From: CALUVN01 sp944323595
GTDB taxonomy: Bacteria > Cyanobacteriota > Vampirovibrionia > Gastranaerophilales > Gastranaerophilaceae
DNA: 64,000 nt
Reading direction: 5' to 3'
Assembly: GCA_963931255.1 (NCBI GenBank)
Contig: OZ006972.1
Coordinates: forward strand, 992,001-1,056,000
In this document: one piece after another, positions 17,935 through 27,800 of the stretch
Position numbering within the stretch: the stretch's first letter is position 1
How the letters are laid out: every line of letters begins with the position of its first letter
The notes under the pieces: model-generated
The model's database searches: none
Told to the model about the DNA's origin: nothing
What the model saw: the letters and a program-made list of their open reading frames with translations, nothing else
Made by a program: the position numbers and the translations under genes

Positions 17935-18900
17935 ATGGATTGTTCTAAATTAAATGATATCATAAAATCGTCCAAAAATATATTGATTATATCCCACATA
18001 AACCCTGACGGAGACACTCTCGGTTCTATGTGCGGTCTTGCAAATGCTATTAAAGATAATTTTAAAAAACACTGTGATACTCTTCTTATTTCCAATCTGC
18101 CGAAAATTTATGAATTTCTGCCGCTGGTTAAAGAGTCTAAAAATATTGAGTCTATTGATAAATCAAGAGAGTATGACCTTGTAATTAACGTAGATGTCGC
18201 GGCTATTGACAGAATTTGTGATGCTCAAATTTTATTTGAAAAAGCTAAGTCAACTGTCAATATTGACCATCATAAAACTAACAACGGATATGCTGATTTA
18301 AATATTATTGAGCCTGATGCAAGTTCTACCGGAGAAATTATTTACCGGATTATGAAAAAACTCGGCTGGGAAATTTCTTATGATACAGCCGTTTGTTTGT
18401 ATACGGCAATCCTTACGGACACGGGTTCTTTTAGATTTGATAACACTTCTCCGAAAGCGCTTGAGGCTGCATCAGGACTTGTAGGTTTAGGGGTAAAACC
18501 ATCTGAAATCTATAAATATTGTTATGAATCAAATCCGAAGAGTCTGGTTCTTTTGCAGGCTTATTGCGTTGAAAAAGCTGTCTTTTCAGAGGATAACAAA
18601 ATTGTTTATACAACAGTTTACAAAAAAGATATTGAAAAATTTAATGCCGGAGAAGATTGCACAGAGGGTTTGACCGAAAAATTGAGAGCAATAACAACGA
18701 CAGAGGTTGCATTTGTAGTAAAACAATCAGGGCATAACATTTCTAAAGTATCAATGCGCAGCAAATGGCTGGATGTTGCTGCGGTTTGTGCGGCTTTTGG
18801 CGGCGGTGGTCATACACTTGCTGCGGGCTGTGTTGTGAAGTCTTCTGTTGAAGAAACTGTCAGGAAAATATTAGATGAAGTTAATAAGAAAATGTATTAA
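17935..18900 (+). CDS. nrnA: DHH-DHHA1 phosphoesterase, NrnA type
   Basis: A 321-residue DHH phosphoesterase. Motif I is ISHINPDGDTLGS (about 19-31), motif II has the Asp in INVDVAAID, motif III is NIDHHKTN (DHH), and motif IV contains LTDTGSFRFD; the C-terminal DHHA1 domain ends GGGGHTLAAGC. NrnA degrades oligoribonucleotides and 3'-phosphoadenosine 5'-phosphate (pAp) in the cytoplasm using Mn2+. The family contains other activities, e.g. cyclic dinucleotide hydrolysis. Its 3' end overlaps the YihY-like gene by 26 bases. Confidence 0.9.
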   Translation: MDCSKLNDIIKSSKNILIISHINPDGDTLGSMCGLANAIKDNFKKHCDTLLISNLPKIYEFLPLVKESKNIESIDKSREYDLVINVDVAAIDRICDAQILFEKAKSTVNIDHHKTNNGYADLNIIEPDASSTGEIIYRIMKKLGWEISYDTAVCLYTAILTDTGSFRFDNTSPKALEAASGLVGLGVKPSEIYKYCYESNPKSLVLLQAYCVEKAVFSEDNKIVYTTVYKKDIEKFNAGEDCTEGLTEKLRAITTTEVAFVVKQSGHNISKVSMRSKWLDVAAVCAAFGGGGHTLAAGCVVKSSVEETVRKILDEVNKKMY

Positions 18901-19828
18901 AACAGTTAAATGTAATAAATTTCTTTGCGGCTTTTTCAAGAGCGTTACAAGGATAATTTTATCCATAATAAGAAACGATTTTTACGGGATGGCGGCAGAA
19001 ATGGGATTTATGGCAGTAATAGGAATTTTCCCGTTTATGCTTTTCCTGACGGCTGTATTCGGCTGGCTCGGAAATAAATCTCTTATGGATCCTTTGTTGA
19101 GAGTACTTTCTAATGTTGTTCCGGGGCAGGCAATGGATTTAATAATGACTGTTCTATCCGAGGCGATGATTTTTTCTCATGGAAAACTTATGGCATATAT
19201 TGGTGTCGGGATTACCATAATTCTTTCAACTAACGCGATGGCGGTTGTTTTAAAAGGTTTGAACAGAGCTTATAAGGTAGAAGAAACCAGAAGTTTTGTC
19301 TACACAAGACTTCTGTCGCTGGTGATGGTTTTTGTGATGACAATGATGACTTTTTTAAGTGTTAACCTTATTGTTTTCGGTAAAGTTATAGTCAATTTCT
19401 TTGTTAACCACTTCCACATGTCTAATCAAATTGCAATAATGCTCTTAACTTTACGCTGGCCGGTTGCATTTCTGGCATTGTATTTTATGGCATTTTTAAT
19501 TTATTATATTCTGCCGGATTTGCGCGGAAATGAAAAATTTAAACGAACAAGTGCTCTGCCGGGGACTTTGTTCTTCTGTATTTTCTGGTTAGTCGGCTCA
19601 TGGGGGTTTTCTGTTTACATTAATAACTTAAAAACCTATAACTTTGTATACGGAACTATTGGTGCGTTTGCTGTTTTGATGGTATGGCTCTATTATACTT
19701 CTGTTTTGATTTTGATAGGCGGTGAAATTAATTCACAGGTTTACAACAAACTTGAAGCCAAGGCAAACGAAATACGCAATGATTTTGCCAGACTGGAAAA
19801 ATTCCATAAAAATGACGACAAAAACTAA
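18875..19828 (+). CDS. YihY/BrkB-family inner-membrane protein
   Basis: A 317-residue membrane protein with about six hydrophobic segments (from ~40 to ~285). AEMGFMAVIGIFPFML near the first helix and FVYGTIGAFAVLMVWLYYTSVLILIGGEIN near the end are the family hallmarks. It was once annotated as ribonuclease BN, which is wrong for this family; the function is not established. The start overlaps the nrnA 3' end by 26 bases, so translation is probably coupled. Confidence 0.88.
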   Translation: MKLIRKCIKTVKCNKFLCGFFKSVTRIILSIIRNDFYGMAAEMGFMAVIGIFPFMLFLTAVFGWLGNKSLMDPLLRVLSNVVPGQAMDLIMTVLSEAMIFSHGKLMAYIGVGITIILSTNAMAVVLKGLNRAYKVEETRSFVYTRLLSLVMVFVMTMMTFLSVNLIVFGKVIVNFFVNHFHMSNQIAIMLLTLRWPVAFLALYFMAFLIYYILPDLRGNEKFKRTSALPGTLFFCIFWLVGSWGFSVYINNLKTYNFVYGTIGAFAVLMVWLYYTSVLILIGGEINSQVYNKLEAKANEIRNDFARLEKFHKNDDKN

Positions 19829-19898
19829 ATGAATAAGTGATTTATCATTTGTTATCATCATTCAATTCCGTAATACAGACTTTGTTAACATTAAAATT

Positions 19899-20090
19899 TT
19901 AATGTTTTTTGACGTCTTCTTTAATGACAATAAGGTTATTAATAATTTTCATGGCGCAGGTTGGCAGTACAACATCATTTAAGCCGTTTGCAATACTGAT
20001 GATTTTGCCTGCTCCAAGGGTAACTTCTTCTCCTTTGTAGTGGAAAATGTAATCATCTTTTCTGTCTGAACGTATAGTAATTTTGTCCAT
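19899..20090 (-). CDS. Small hypothetical protein (63 residues)
   Basis: A 63-residue soluble protein, basic at the ends, with a predicted beta-rich middle (DYIFHYKGEEVTLGAGKIISI). AAGGGA sits about 8 bases before the ATG, which supports a real gene. No domain is recognised. It is on the same strand as hisS, 80 bases downstream of it, and may be cotranscribed. Confidence 0.55.
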   Translation of the reverse strand: MDKITIRSDRKDDYIFHYKGEEVTLGAGKIISIANGLNDVVLPTCAMKIINNLIVIKEDVKKH

Positions 20091-20170
20091 CTTTATTCCC
20101 TTATAATTGTCAGTTTACGGTTAAATATTATACATCATATCCGGCGGGAATGCAAGTATTTATTGTAAAA

Positions 20171-21415
20171 TTAGCCCTGTGCAAGCACTTGAGGGAGCTG
20201 GTTTCTCGGGAAACTGACCTGTTCCCCTGTTGAGAGATTTTTAACGGCAACAGTACCGGCTTTAATCTCATCTTCTCCTAAAATCAGGGCGCGTTTTGCA
20301 ACTTTGGAGGCTTTTTCCAGTTGTTTTGTAAATTTTTTATTTGCAAGGTCAAATTCTACTTTAAATCCTTTATCCCTTAAGTCTTCAGCCAGTTCAAATG
20401 CCTCAACGGGTGATGTTGAAACAATATAGCCGTCCAGAAGTTCCAGTTCCGGTACAGGAAGCAGAGAATTTAATCTTTCCATACCCATTGCCCAGCCGAC
20501 AGCAGGTGTGTCTTCGCCGCCTAGATTTCTAACAAGGCTGTCGTATCTTCCGCCGCCGCATACGGCATTTTGGGAGCCGAGGTTGTTTGATTTGATTTCA
20601 AAAACGGTTCTGTTGTAGTAATCCAGACCTCTCACGAGTAATTTGTTTATCGTATATTTAACGTTCAGTTTATCAAGGTATGTTTTGAGTTCTGCAAAGT
20701 GAGCAGCACATTCTTCACAAATAAAATCGGATTGAATTACTTTTTGAATTTCAGGTTTTTCAAATATGGCTTTGCAGCTTTCAACTTTGCAATCAAGTAA
20801 TCTCAGAGGATTTTTTTCATAGCGGTTTTGGCAGTCTTCGCAAAGGTTGTCAAATTCCGGTTTCAAAACTTCTTTAATTTTTGCCTTGTATGCCTCACGG
20901 CAGGTCGGGCATCCGAGTGAATTCAATTCTACTTCTAAATCATTAAGCCCGAGTGATTTGAGGTAATTAACCGCAAGCAAAATAACTTCCGCATCGGCTG
21001 TGGCGTTTTTAATCCCGAACATCTCAACGCCTACCTGATGAAATTGGCGCTGTCTGCCGGCCTGCGGACGTTCATAGCGGAACATAGGACCTTTATACCA
21101 GAGTTTTACAGGTGCGGAAAGTCTTGCCATTCCGTTTTCTATATATGAACGAACAACTCCTGCGGTATTTTCGGGACGGAGTGTCAGTGAGCGTTCACTT
21201 TTTTCAAACGTATACATTTCTTTGTTGACGATATCTGTTGTATCGCCTACTCCGCGGGCAAAAAGCTCTGTTGCTTCAAATATCGGGGTTCTGATTTCTT
21301 TATAGCCGTATTTTGAAAATATTTCAAGGGCTTTGCTCTCTAATATATGCCACTGCTCAACATCTTGAGGCAGAATGTCTTTTGTTCCTTTTATTACGTT
21401 AATTATCTTAGCCAT
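20171..21415 (-). CDS. hisS: Histidyl-tRNA synthetase
   Basis: A 414-residue class II synthetase that charges tRNA-His. Motif 2 is MFRYERPQAGRQRQFHQVGVEMFG-like, the histidine-specific motif is LVRGLDYYNRTVFEI, and motif 3 is GWAMGMERL. The last ~100 residues are the anticodon-binding domain. The insertion domain carries four CxxC-like pairs (GCPTCRE, CEDCQ, CKVESCK, CEECA), suggesting a zinc site as in some HisS forms. The gene has a near-perfect promoter and no Shine-Dalgarno. Confidence 0.96.
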   Translation of the reverse strand: MAKIINVIKGTKDILPQDVEQWHILESKALEIFSKYGYKEIRTPIFEATELFARGVGDTTDIVNKEMYTFEKSERSLTLRPENTAGVVRSYIENGMARLSAPVKLWYKGPMFRYERPQAGRQRQFHQVGVEMFGIKNATADAEVILLAVNYLKSLGLNDLEVELNSLGCPTCREAYKAKIKEVLKPEFDNLCEDCQNRYEKNPLRLLDCKVESCKAIFEKPEIQKVIQSDFICEECAAHFAELKTYLDKLNVKYTINKLLVRGLDYYNRTVFEIKSNNLGSQNAVCGGGRYDSLVRNLGGEDTPAVGWAMGMERLNSLLPVPELELLDGYIVSTSPVEAFELAEDLRDKGFKVEFDLANKKFTKQLEKASKVAKRALILGEDEIKAGTVAVKNLSTGEQVSFPRNQLPQVLAQG

Positions 21416-21421
21416 ACGGAA

Positions 21422-21450
21422 ATTATATTAAAAGCAAATCAGGCTGTCAA
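21422..21450 (-). promoter_or_regulatory. Consensus promoter of hisS (leaderless)
   Basis: On the minus strand: TTGACA (21450-21445), a 17-base spacer and TATAAT (21427-21422), both perfect sigma-70 consensus. Six bases follow before the hisS ATG (21415), so the mRNA probably begins at the start codon. Confidence 0.85.
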
Positions 21451-21491
21451 TCTGGTGTTTAGACAGGAGTTAACCTGTTTTTATAAGCAAA

Positions 21492-21520
21492 CCGGCTTGA
21501 ACTTTTAATGTTCAAGCCGG
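21492..21520 (-). terminator. Hairpin terminator after the 21548-21910 gene
   Basis: A perfect 11-bp stem, CCGGCTTGAAC / GTTCAAGCCGG with loop TTTTAAT, 28 bases past the stop. On the minus strand it is followed by TTTGCTTAT, a modest U-tract. Confidence 0.7.
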
Positions 21521-21547
21521 ATATTATATTCTATTTACAAAACAGTA

Positions 21548-21910
21548 TTATTCGTAATCAGCTGTTTTGTTGTACAAAACGGCATAGAGTTCTGCCATAG
21601 ACATATCGCCGTTATCTCTGATGAATTTGGTGACGTCAAAGGTTGCCATATATTGAGCAAGTTTTGCTGCAACTTCCGGCGGTGCAGAGGCAATTTTGTC
21701 CTGAATGTAGCGTTCTACTGTGTCTTGAACTTCATCTTCCGTTAGGACTGAAGATGATTTTGAAATTTCTACAGAGTCAGATTTGCCTTTTTCAAGAGGG
21801 TTTTGAACCTCTTCTTCTCCGGTTTGTTCTTCTTTGACTTCTTTTTCGTCTTCTTCTTCAACTTTTGCTGATGTTACAAAAGGGTTTGAGTTTACATTTG
21901 AAATTTCCAT
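21548..21910 (-). CDS. Lineage-type hypothetical protein, tandem paralogue A
   Basis: A 120-residue protein: a disordered acidic N-terminal half rich in Glu/Lys (residues ~15-55), then a helical domain starting LTEDEVQDTVERYIQDKI and ending AELYAVLYNKTADYE. The helical half resembles that of the neighbour at 21997-22362 (LTEDE, a helix, KFDV/FDVTKF, then MIMYNE/AVLYNK), so the pair arose by tandem duplication. The short N terminus 'NPF' is also shared. No known domain; soluble, no signal peptide. It precedes a good terminator. Confidence 0.65.
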   Translation of the reverse strand: MEISNVNSNPFVTSAKVEEEDEKEVKEEQTGEEEVQNPLEKGKSDSVEISKSSSVLTEDEVQDTVERYIQDKIASAPPEVAAKLAQYMATFDVTKFIRDNGDMSMAELYAVLYNKTADYE

Positions 21911-21996
21911 ATATCCGTCCTTTCTAAAACATGTTTCATGCTTTTTGACGGAATTTTTTATCTAAAACTTTAGAAATTTTCCGGAAATGTTAAATT

Positions 21997-22362
21997 TTAT
22001 TTCACTAAACTTTCTGTTTCGTTGTACATAATCATGTAAAAATCAGAACTGGTTATGTTGGGATTTCGTTTCATAAATTTTTGGACATCAAATTTTTCCA
22101 GATATTTATTCAATTTCTGACAGATTTTTTCATTATCTTCGTGTTCTGATTTCAGGTTGGAGATGTAATTGTTCACGAGATACTTAATTTCGTCTTCCGT
22201 CAAAAGCGGAAGTCCGCCTATTCTTACTTCGTCCTGTTCTTCCTGTTCAAGGTATTTTTTCTCAGGTTCTTTTTTATCCTGCTGGTGCTCTTTTTTGCCT
22301 TGATCGGAAGATGTGGAGGATTCTATTTTTCTGCCGAAAGGGTTGTTGACCGAATTAAACAT
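21997..22362 (-). CDS. Lineage-type hypothetical protein, tandem paralogue B
   Basis: A 121-residue protein with the same plan as its downstream neighbour: NNPF near the start, a charged disordered linker rich in Lys, Glu and Gln, then LTEDEIKYLVNNYISNLK and a C terminus with KFDVQKFMKRNPNI and FYMIMYNET. Function unknown. About 86 bases separate the pair, so each may have its own transcript or they may share one. Confidence 0.65.
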   Translation of the reverse strand: MFNSVNNPFGRKIESSTSSDQGKKEHQQDKKEPEKKYLEQEEQDEVRIGGLPLLTEDEIKYLVNNYISNLKSEHEDNEKICQKLNKYLEKFDVQKFMKRNPNITSSDFYMIMYNETESLVK

Positions 22363-22439
22363 TGTAAGGATGCCTCATGATTATTAACTCCTGTATATAA
22401 CGGCATGTTTGACTCAAAACTTTAATTAATCATACGTTT

Positions 22440-22772
22440 GGAGTAGTGTTGATGCAAACGCTTCGTTTGCACCTCACCACTATACCCCTCACCCTAGCCC
22501 TCTCCCCCAAGGGGCGAGGGAACTTTATTTCGACAAAAGCCGCAATTTTAAAGATATTCATTTGGACGCGTTTTTCTCTTTCTCATGTGCTGTTTCTTTC
22601 TCTTTTACTCACAATAAAAGAGAAAGAAATGAACAATGAAGATTTTTGTCGGATTAGTAAATCCGACCTACATTTAGTATTGTTGGGCAAGTATGCCCAA
22701 CCGACTTGTCCTACATTACTCGGCAGAGTCTTAATGAAAGGAAATCGGTTAAAATATCCGTTATTTTACATC
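22440..22772. repeat. Gene-free stretch made of consecutive palindromes
   Basis: I see no credible gene here. It holds five perfect or near-perfect hairpins in a row: GCAAACG/CGTTTGC (22454-22470), CCCTCtCCCC/GGGGcGAGGG (22498-22520), a 15-bp stem from 22593 to 22629 (pyrimidine-rich TTTCTTTCTC arm), GTCGGATT/AATCCGAC (22648-22667) and GTTGGGCA/TGCCCAAC (22682-22701). The last recurs twice near 62.5 kb. The CCCTC...GAGGG unit resembles a type of repeat seen between genes in many bacteria; a related one occurs at 42745-42788. Confidence 0.75.
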
Positions 22773-23171
22773 CTAAGGTGTTGGCGGCGGTGTTCCGGCC
22801 CCGCGTCCGCGTTTAAACAGATTGGATATTTTTGTGCCAAGATTTTTCAAGCATGCAGGCATTTTGATTTTAAACCCGGCAACCCGCCCTATAACATATA
22901 AAACGGCGGCGGCTATTGTTCCGCCAAAAGCCCATTTTTTCCATGATGCATTTTTTACTATTTCATTATCTTTCTTGTCTGTGTTTATAAATTCGTCTGA
23001 TGACGGCGTGACATTAAACGGCGACATTTGCGGCATATCAGGTACAAACGGAACACTCAAAGGATTCCCTACATACCTTGGTTTTGTGCCTTGAACGTAT
23101 GCGGCTGCATCAAAATCCAGAACCCCTGACATTGCTAAATAATCTAAGTCTGATATCCAGGACATAACCAT
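22773..23171 (-). CDS. Hypothetical single-pass membrane protein
   Basis: A 132-residue protein. The first ~75 residues are polar and Pro-rich (GNPLSVPFVPDMPQMSPF), followed by a single membrane helix (about 82-98, WAFGGTIAAAVLYVIGRVAG) and a basic tail ending in a Pro run. This plan (disordered N terminus, one late helix, basic tail) suggests a small membrane-anchored protein with unknown role. The start may be either of two Met codons 2 codons apart. The palindrome array lies directly downstream of its stop. Confidence 0.55.
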   Translation of the reverse strand: MVMSWISDLDYLAMSGVLDFDAAAYVQGTKPRYVGNPLSVPFVPDMPQMSPFNVTPSSDEFINTDKKDNEIVKNASWKKWAFGGTIAAAVLYVIGRVAGFKIKMPACLKNLGTKISNLFKRGRGAGTPPPTP

Positions 23172-23219
23172 ACCTTTTCTTTTCTACACATGTATTTAAA
23201 GTTAATTTTTTGTCAGAAA

Positions 23220-23248
23220 TTGCGTTTTTTTTAAATATTTGTTACATT
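23220..23248 (+). promoter_or_regulatory. Promoter of the GT-C gene (leaderless)
   Basis: TTGCGT (23220-23225), 17-base spacer, TACATT (23243-23248). The ATG at 23257 follows after 8 bases and no Shine-Dalgarno is visible. Confidence 0.5.
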
Positions 23249-23256
23249 TTATTAAT

Positions 23257-24885
23257 ATGAATAAGGTTTTAGAGAATAGATATTTAATTGGATTATGTAT
23301 TTTAACACTAATTGCCGTGTTTGTTTTTGCGGGGCATTATAGTGAAATTCTGCTGGATTTCGGACGGGAGGTTTATTATCCGGAGAGAATTCTTGAGGGT
23401 AAAGTCCTTTATAAAGATTTATTCAATATTTACGGACCGTTTTCATATTTATGGAACGCGGTTTTGTTTAAAATCTTCGGGAGTTCGCTTAATACGCTTT
23501 ATGTTTCCGGCGGTGTTTGTTCACTGCTTGCTGTCAGCGGAATTTATTTAATCTCAAGAAAATATCTTTCTGAAATTTTGAGTTTCTCCGTCGGAATTTT
23601 TACAATTGCAGCCGGTGTGTGCGCGGTTAACTTATTTTCGTATACATTTCCTTATTCCTGGGGAATGCTGTACGGGCTGGTTGCTTTTTTGTACTCGTTT
23701 TTATTTTTAATAAAATACGTTCAGGGCGGGGAAAACAGTAAAATATTCTTATATATAAGCGCTTTTCTGGGCGGGCTTGCTGCTGCAAATAAATATGACT
23801 TTATTCCTTATCTTATATTGATAATTTTTGCTGCGGCAAAGGGAAAAGATTGGAGAGTTATTCTTAAAACCCTTGGCTCAATGATTGCGGTACCGGTTTT
23901 ATGTATGGTAGTTTTGTTTCTTCAGGGGATGAAAATTTCTGATTTTATTAACTATCTTTTGACTGTAAAGAAAATGGCAGATACGGAAACTTTGCGTTAT
24001 TTTTATCTGACGCAGGGTGTTTATTTTAATAAAAATGCAATTCCGGTCTGGATTGTAAGTCTTATCAAAACAGGCTTGACGCTCGGCGGTGTTATATGGG
24101 GTGCTTCGCTATTTGAAAAGAGAAAAATTCTTTCCGAAACTATTGTTGCGCTATCAATTTGTTTGGGCTTTTCATTTATGTCACCTGTTTCATTTTCATT
24201 TTTTGTAATTATAACGGCTGGCATGATGATGTTCAGACTGAAAGATTATAATCTTTTGATTCTTGCCGTCGGTGCCGTACTTGTAAGCCTTAAATCTTTC
24301 TGGGGGCTTTCGTATATGAATTACGGAAACTATTACCTGCCTGTTATTTTAACCGCATTTTTTGCTTTATTATTTTCATTTGTGTCCGGAAAATTTCAAA
24401 AGATTACGGCTGTTTATATGTTTGTGATTGCTTTTGCTGTTTTGTACGGGAATATTCAGTCGTTTAAAAATCTTGATTATAAAATTACTACTTCGAAAGG
24501 TACAATATACACTAATAAAAGTCTTGCGGAATCCACAAATGCTCTTGTGGCTTATACTGATGCCAAATTTGATAAAGATGCGCGGTTTGTAATTTTTCCT
24601 GAGGGGTTAATAGTGAATTTTCTTACCGGCAGAAAATCAGAGGATTTTTATAATTCAATGCTTCCGTTATATGCGGAAACTTTCGGAGAGGATAAGATTA
24701 CTGCCTATTTTAGTCAAAACAAGCCTGATTACATTATTTTCAACAACAAAAGTATGGAAGATTATTATTTTGAATATATTTGTAAAGATTATGCTCTTGG
24801 ATTCTGCGGGTTTGTTCAGGAAAATTATTCAATGGAAAAATTTATTCAGAACGGTAATAATTACCTGATTTTCAGAAAAAATTAA
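23257..24885 (+). CDS. GT-C (GT39/ArnT-like) membrane glycosyltransferase
   Basis: A 542-residue integral membrane protein with about ten to twelve membrane helices. The first periplasmic loop carries DFGREVYYPERI (34-45), placing an Asp and Arg/Glu as in the catalytic loop of ArnT/PMT-type enzymes, followed by GKVLYKDLFNIYGPF, typical of the family. The last ~120 residues form a soluble domain. Such enzymes transfer sugar from a polyprenyl-phosphate carrier to lipid A, a glycan or protein; the acceptor is unknown. A TTG 18 bases upstream is in frame but lies inside the promoter. Confidence 0.75.
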   Translation: MNKVLENRYLIGLCILTLIAVFVFAGHYSEILLDFGREVYYPERILEGKVLYKDLFNIYGPFSYLWNAVLFKIFGSSLNTLYVSGGVCSLLAVSGIYLISRKYLSEILSFSVGIFTIAAGVCAVNLFSYTFPYSWGMLYGLVAFLYSFLFLIKYVQGGENSKIFLYISAFLGGLAAANKYDFIPYLILIIFAAAKGKDWRVILKTLGSMIAVPVLCMVVLFLQGMKISDFINYLLTVKKMADTETLRYFYLTQGVYFNKNAIPVWIVSLIKTGLTLGGVIWGASLFEKRKILSETIVALSICLGFSFMSPVSFSFFVIITAGMMMFRLKDYNLLILAVGAVLVSLKSFWGLSYMNYGNYYLPVILTAFFALLFSFVSGKFQKITAVYMFVIAFAVLYGNIQSFKNLDYKITTSKGTIYTNKSLAESTNALVAYTDAKFDKDARFVIFPEGLIVNFLTGRKSEDFYNSMLPLYAETFGEDKITAYFSQNKPDYIIFNNKSMEDYYFEYICKDYALGFCGFVQENYSMEKFIQNGNNYLIFRKN

Positions 24886-27800
24886 GAATATATAATTCCT
24901 TTTTTGGTTTTGTCCATGATATCCCAGAGAATTTTATCTACAAGTTCTAATTCTTCCTGTTTTTCCGGTGTTTGGGCGGCTTTCCAGTCTGCAAGTTCTT
25001 TTCTGAAAATATCGCCGTCAACCAGACAGTCGCCTGTTCCTACACGGGAAGAGTATTTTTCGGTGAATTTCTGATTGAAATCAGCGTATGCTTCGGTTAT
25101 AAAATCTGAGGCGGTGGAAGCATTTCTTAAAATTATATTCATATCTGCATCAAGGGCTGCTTTTCTGAGTTGTGACATTTGCCCGTCAGAGGTGTCAATA
25201 TGAATTTTACCTGTATGTTTGCCCAGTCCCATTTCTGTAATCATAGCTTCTGCAAGGTATGTTGCGTTTTTAAGGTCACCTGATATTCCGTAAGAACCGT
25301 CTATCCCGAAAAATTGATGTTCAGCGGAATTTCCTCCGTATGAGCAAACTATATTGGAGAATAATTTTTCAAAAGATTGTTCGCCGTTATTGTCTTTATG
25401 GTGATACATTGCACCGCCGAATATTCCGCGCGGGTCAAGAGTTATGAAGTTAACTTTATCAGGAATATGCCATGGTTTGCCCATTTGTTTTATCAGATTA
25501 TTCATAACTTCTATGTTTACTGCATGACCGCATTCGTGGGAAGTAACAATCATTTTTTCATGCGGTTCCATGTGATTATTTGCCGGTCTGCCTGTTGATA
25601 TTTGCAGGTAGGCTTCAGTAAAATCATCTTTTCCCACACTTCTATGACCTCGTTCAAGTGCTACTGCCTGTGCACGTTTGACAAAGTTTTTCAGGTATGT
25701 GAACGGAAATCCGTTTGTTGTCATTGCGATTGATTGGATTATATTTTTGCGTTCTTCAGGTGTTTTGGCTGCAAGTTTAATTTTATTTTCTTTCAGCGTA
25801 CTTTGGATAACTTCTGCGCGTTCTTTACTGCTGAATGCGGGGGTAGTAACTTCAAGCCGGTCAACAAATTTTACGGAATTTCTTGCGGCTTCGCTTAATA
25901 TTTGTGCTCTTGAGATGGAGCCGGCAACAAGAATGTTAAAACCTGCTTTTTCGGCTTTCTCCATTTCACTTACCAGCTGCGCCATAGCTCTTTGGTGATA
26001 TCTGTTCAGGTATTCGCCCAGAATAAAGTTATCAAATTTATCTATGAAAAGTACGGCAGATTTGTTAGGGTTTGCATCTGCCTGTGTTGTCAAAAGGGAG
26101 AATACTTTCTTTACTGCGGCTTCCGGTGTCATTGCGGAGGCTTCTCCGAATATGTTTACGCCCTCAGAACCAAAATAGTTTGCATCTATTTCTACATAAG
26201 GAACTTTTGCTTCTCCTGCTATTGCTTGAGCCGTAAATCTTCTGCCGCTTCCTGCCATAGGGTCAAGCGAATACAGAATTATTCCTTTTGTGCCCATTTT
26301 GTTTGATTTAATCTGGCGGACTATAGACATTGCTTCTTTTTTTGTAGCTTCTTTGCCTATTATATCTTTTATTCTTTTACCTGTGTCAAAGATGATATCT
26401 ACGGAGCTGTCATCATTTGTTTTTTTGAACAAATCTTTGGCTTCCTTTACGTATTCTGCAACGTCTTTTTCATTAATTTCACGTTTGTCGATGTAGTAAC
26501 TGACTATTTTTTTCATCAGACGCTGAGTTTTGTCTGGGAAAATACCGTCAAGCATTGCTGAGGCTTCTACGGTTTTTTCAAGTGCACCTTTTGTGAAACT
26601 CTTTTTAATATCTTTTCTTAAGAGCGGTTGTTCTTTGAACTCTTTTATGACATCTTCCGTACTCAAAACGGGGATGGAGGCTTCTTCAAAGTTCTGGTAC
26701 ATGTTCTGGATGATAGGATTTTGAATTTGTTTATACAAATTATCTCTTGTATCAAACATTATAAATTTTATATTGTTTGGCGGATTTTTCATAAGGTTGA
26801 CGTATTCTGATGAAAATGCATAAACACCGTTTCCGGCTTCCTCTAAAGATGCCGAATTTACAAGCATATTGGCAGGATACATCATTATTATATGGGTTTT
26901 TGTCTTGTCTTTTGCAAGATTTTTTATTTTTTCATATAAATAAGTATCTTTTATTGCTGTATTTATTTCTACAATATTGGTATTATCTTTGTTAATACGA
27001 CCAAAGCCGTTTGGTTCATCATTTAATACATGGTAAAGGCTCGGTATAAAATATTGGGGAGTAGTTTTTTGAGGTTCAAATGTTACGTACATATTTGTAC
27101 CGAGTGAAAGATTTTTCCATACATTACGGGCTTTTTCGTCATATCTTCTAAAATGAGGTCTGTTTTTTAACGGTGTTGATTCCAGCATTAGAGTGTCATT
27201 TAATTCATAAATAACGGAATTTGTAAATTTTCTGACATCATCCTTATTTCTTGCAAAAATAGCAGCATTTACTATATTAAAGTTTTCAATTGGTTCGTTA
27301 TCGCTTTGACGGTATGCAAGGATATCGCTTACAAGCCCTTTTGATAATAAATGATCAGGATTAGGGTTGATTTTTTCTTTTGGCAGTCTTTTGATAATAC
27401 TGTCAACTTCCCGTAATTTTTTTTGGACTACTTTTTTTACTTTTTTTCTGGCATCTTTATCTTTAAACATTGCGCCGGTAGTATAGTTTTCAAAAAGTCC
27501 TATGACGTTATTTCTGTCCAGAGAATCATAGTCGGTCTGTTCTTCATCAAGAGATTTTATTACTGATGCAACTTCTATCAGTGCGGCTTTTATTATGTGA
27601 TAGTGGTTGATTTCATTTTGACCTGATGCATTTGCAATTTCTTTGGCTTTATTAATAAAGTCGGTTGCCGTATCAGTAGCATGGTATTTTATAATGTCTT
27701 CTTTTGTTTTTATTTTGACTATAGGAGTGTCATCCTGACCTTTAAAGCTAAGGGCGTAATTTTTATATGAATTAGCAAAATTTTTATCCATCAAGGGATT

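Noticed and set aside
22454..22701. CRISPR array
   Set aside because: The units are different palindromes, not one repeat with regular spacers; no cas genes are near. No CRISPR was seen elsewhere.
22446..22901. Plus-strand 151-residue reading across the palindrome array
   Set aside because: It is made of the repeats and the antisense of the small membrane protein; no consistent protein pattern.
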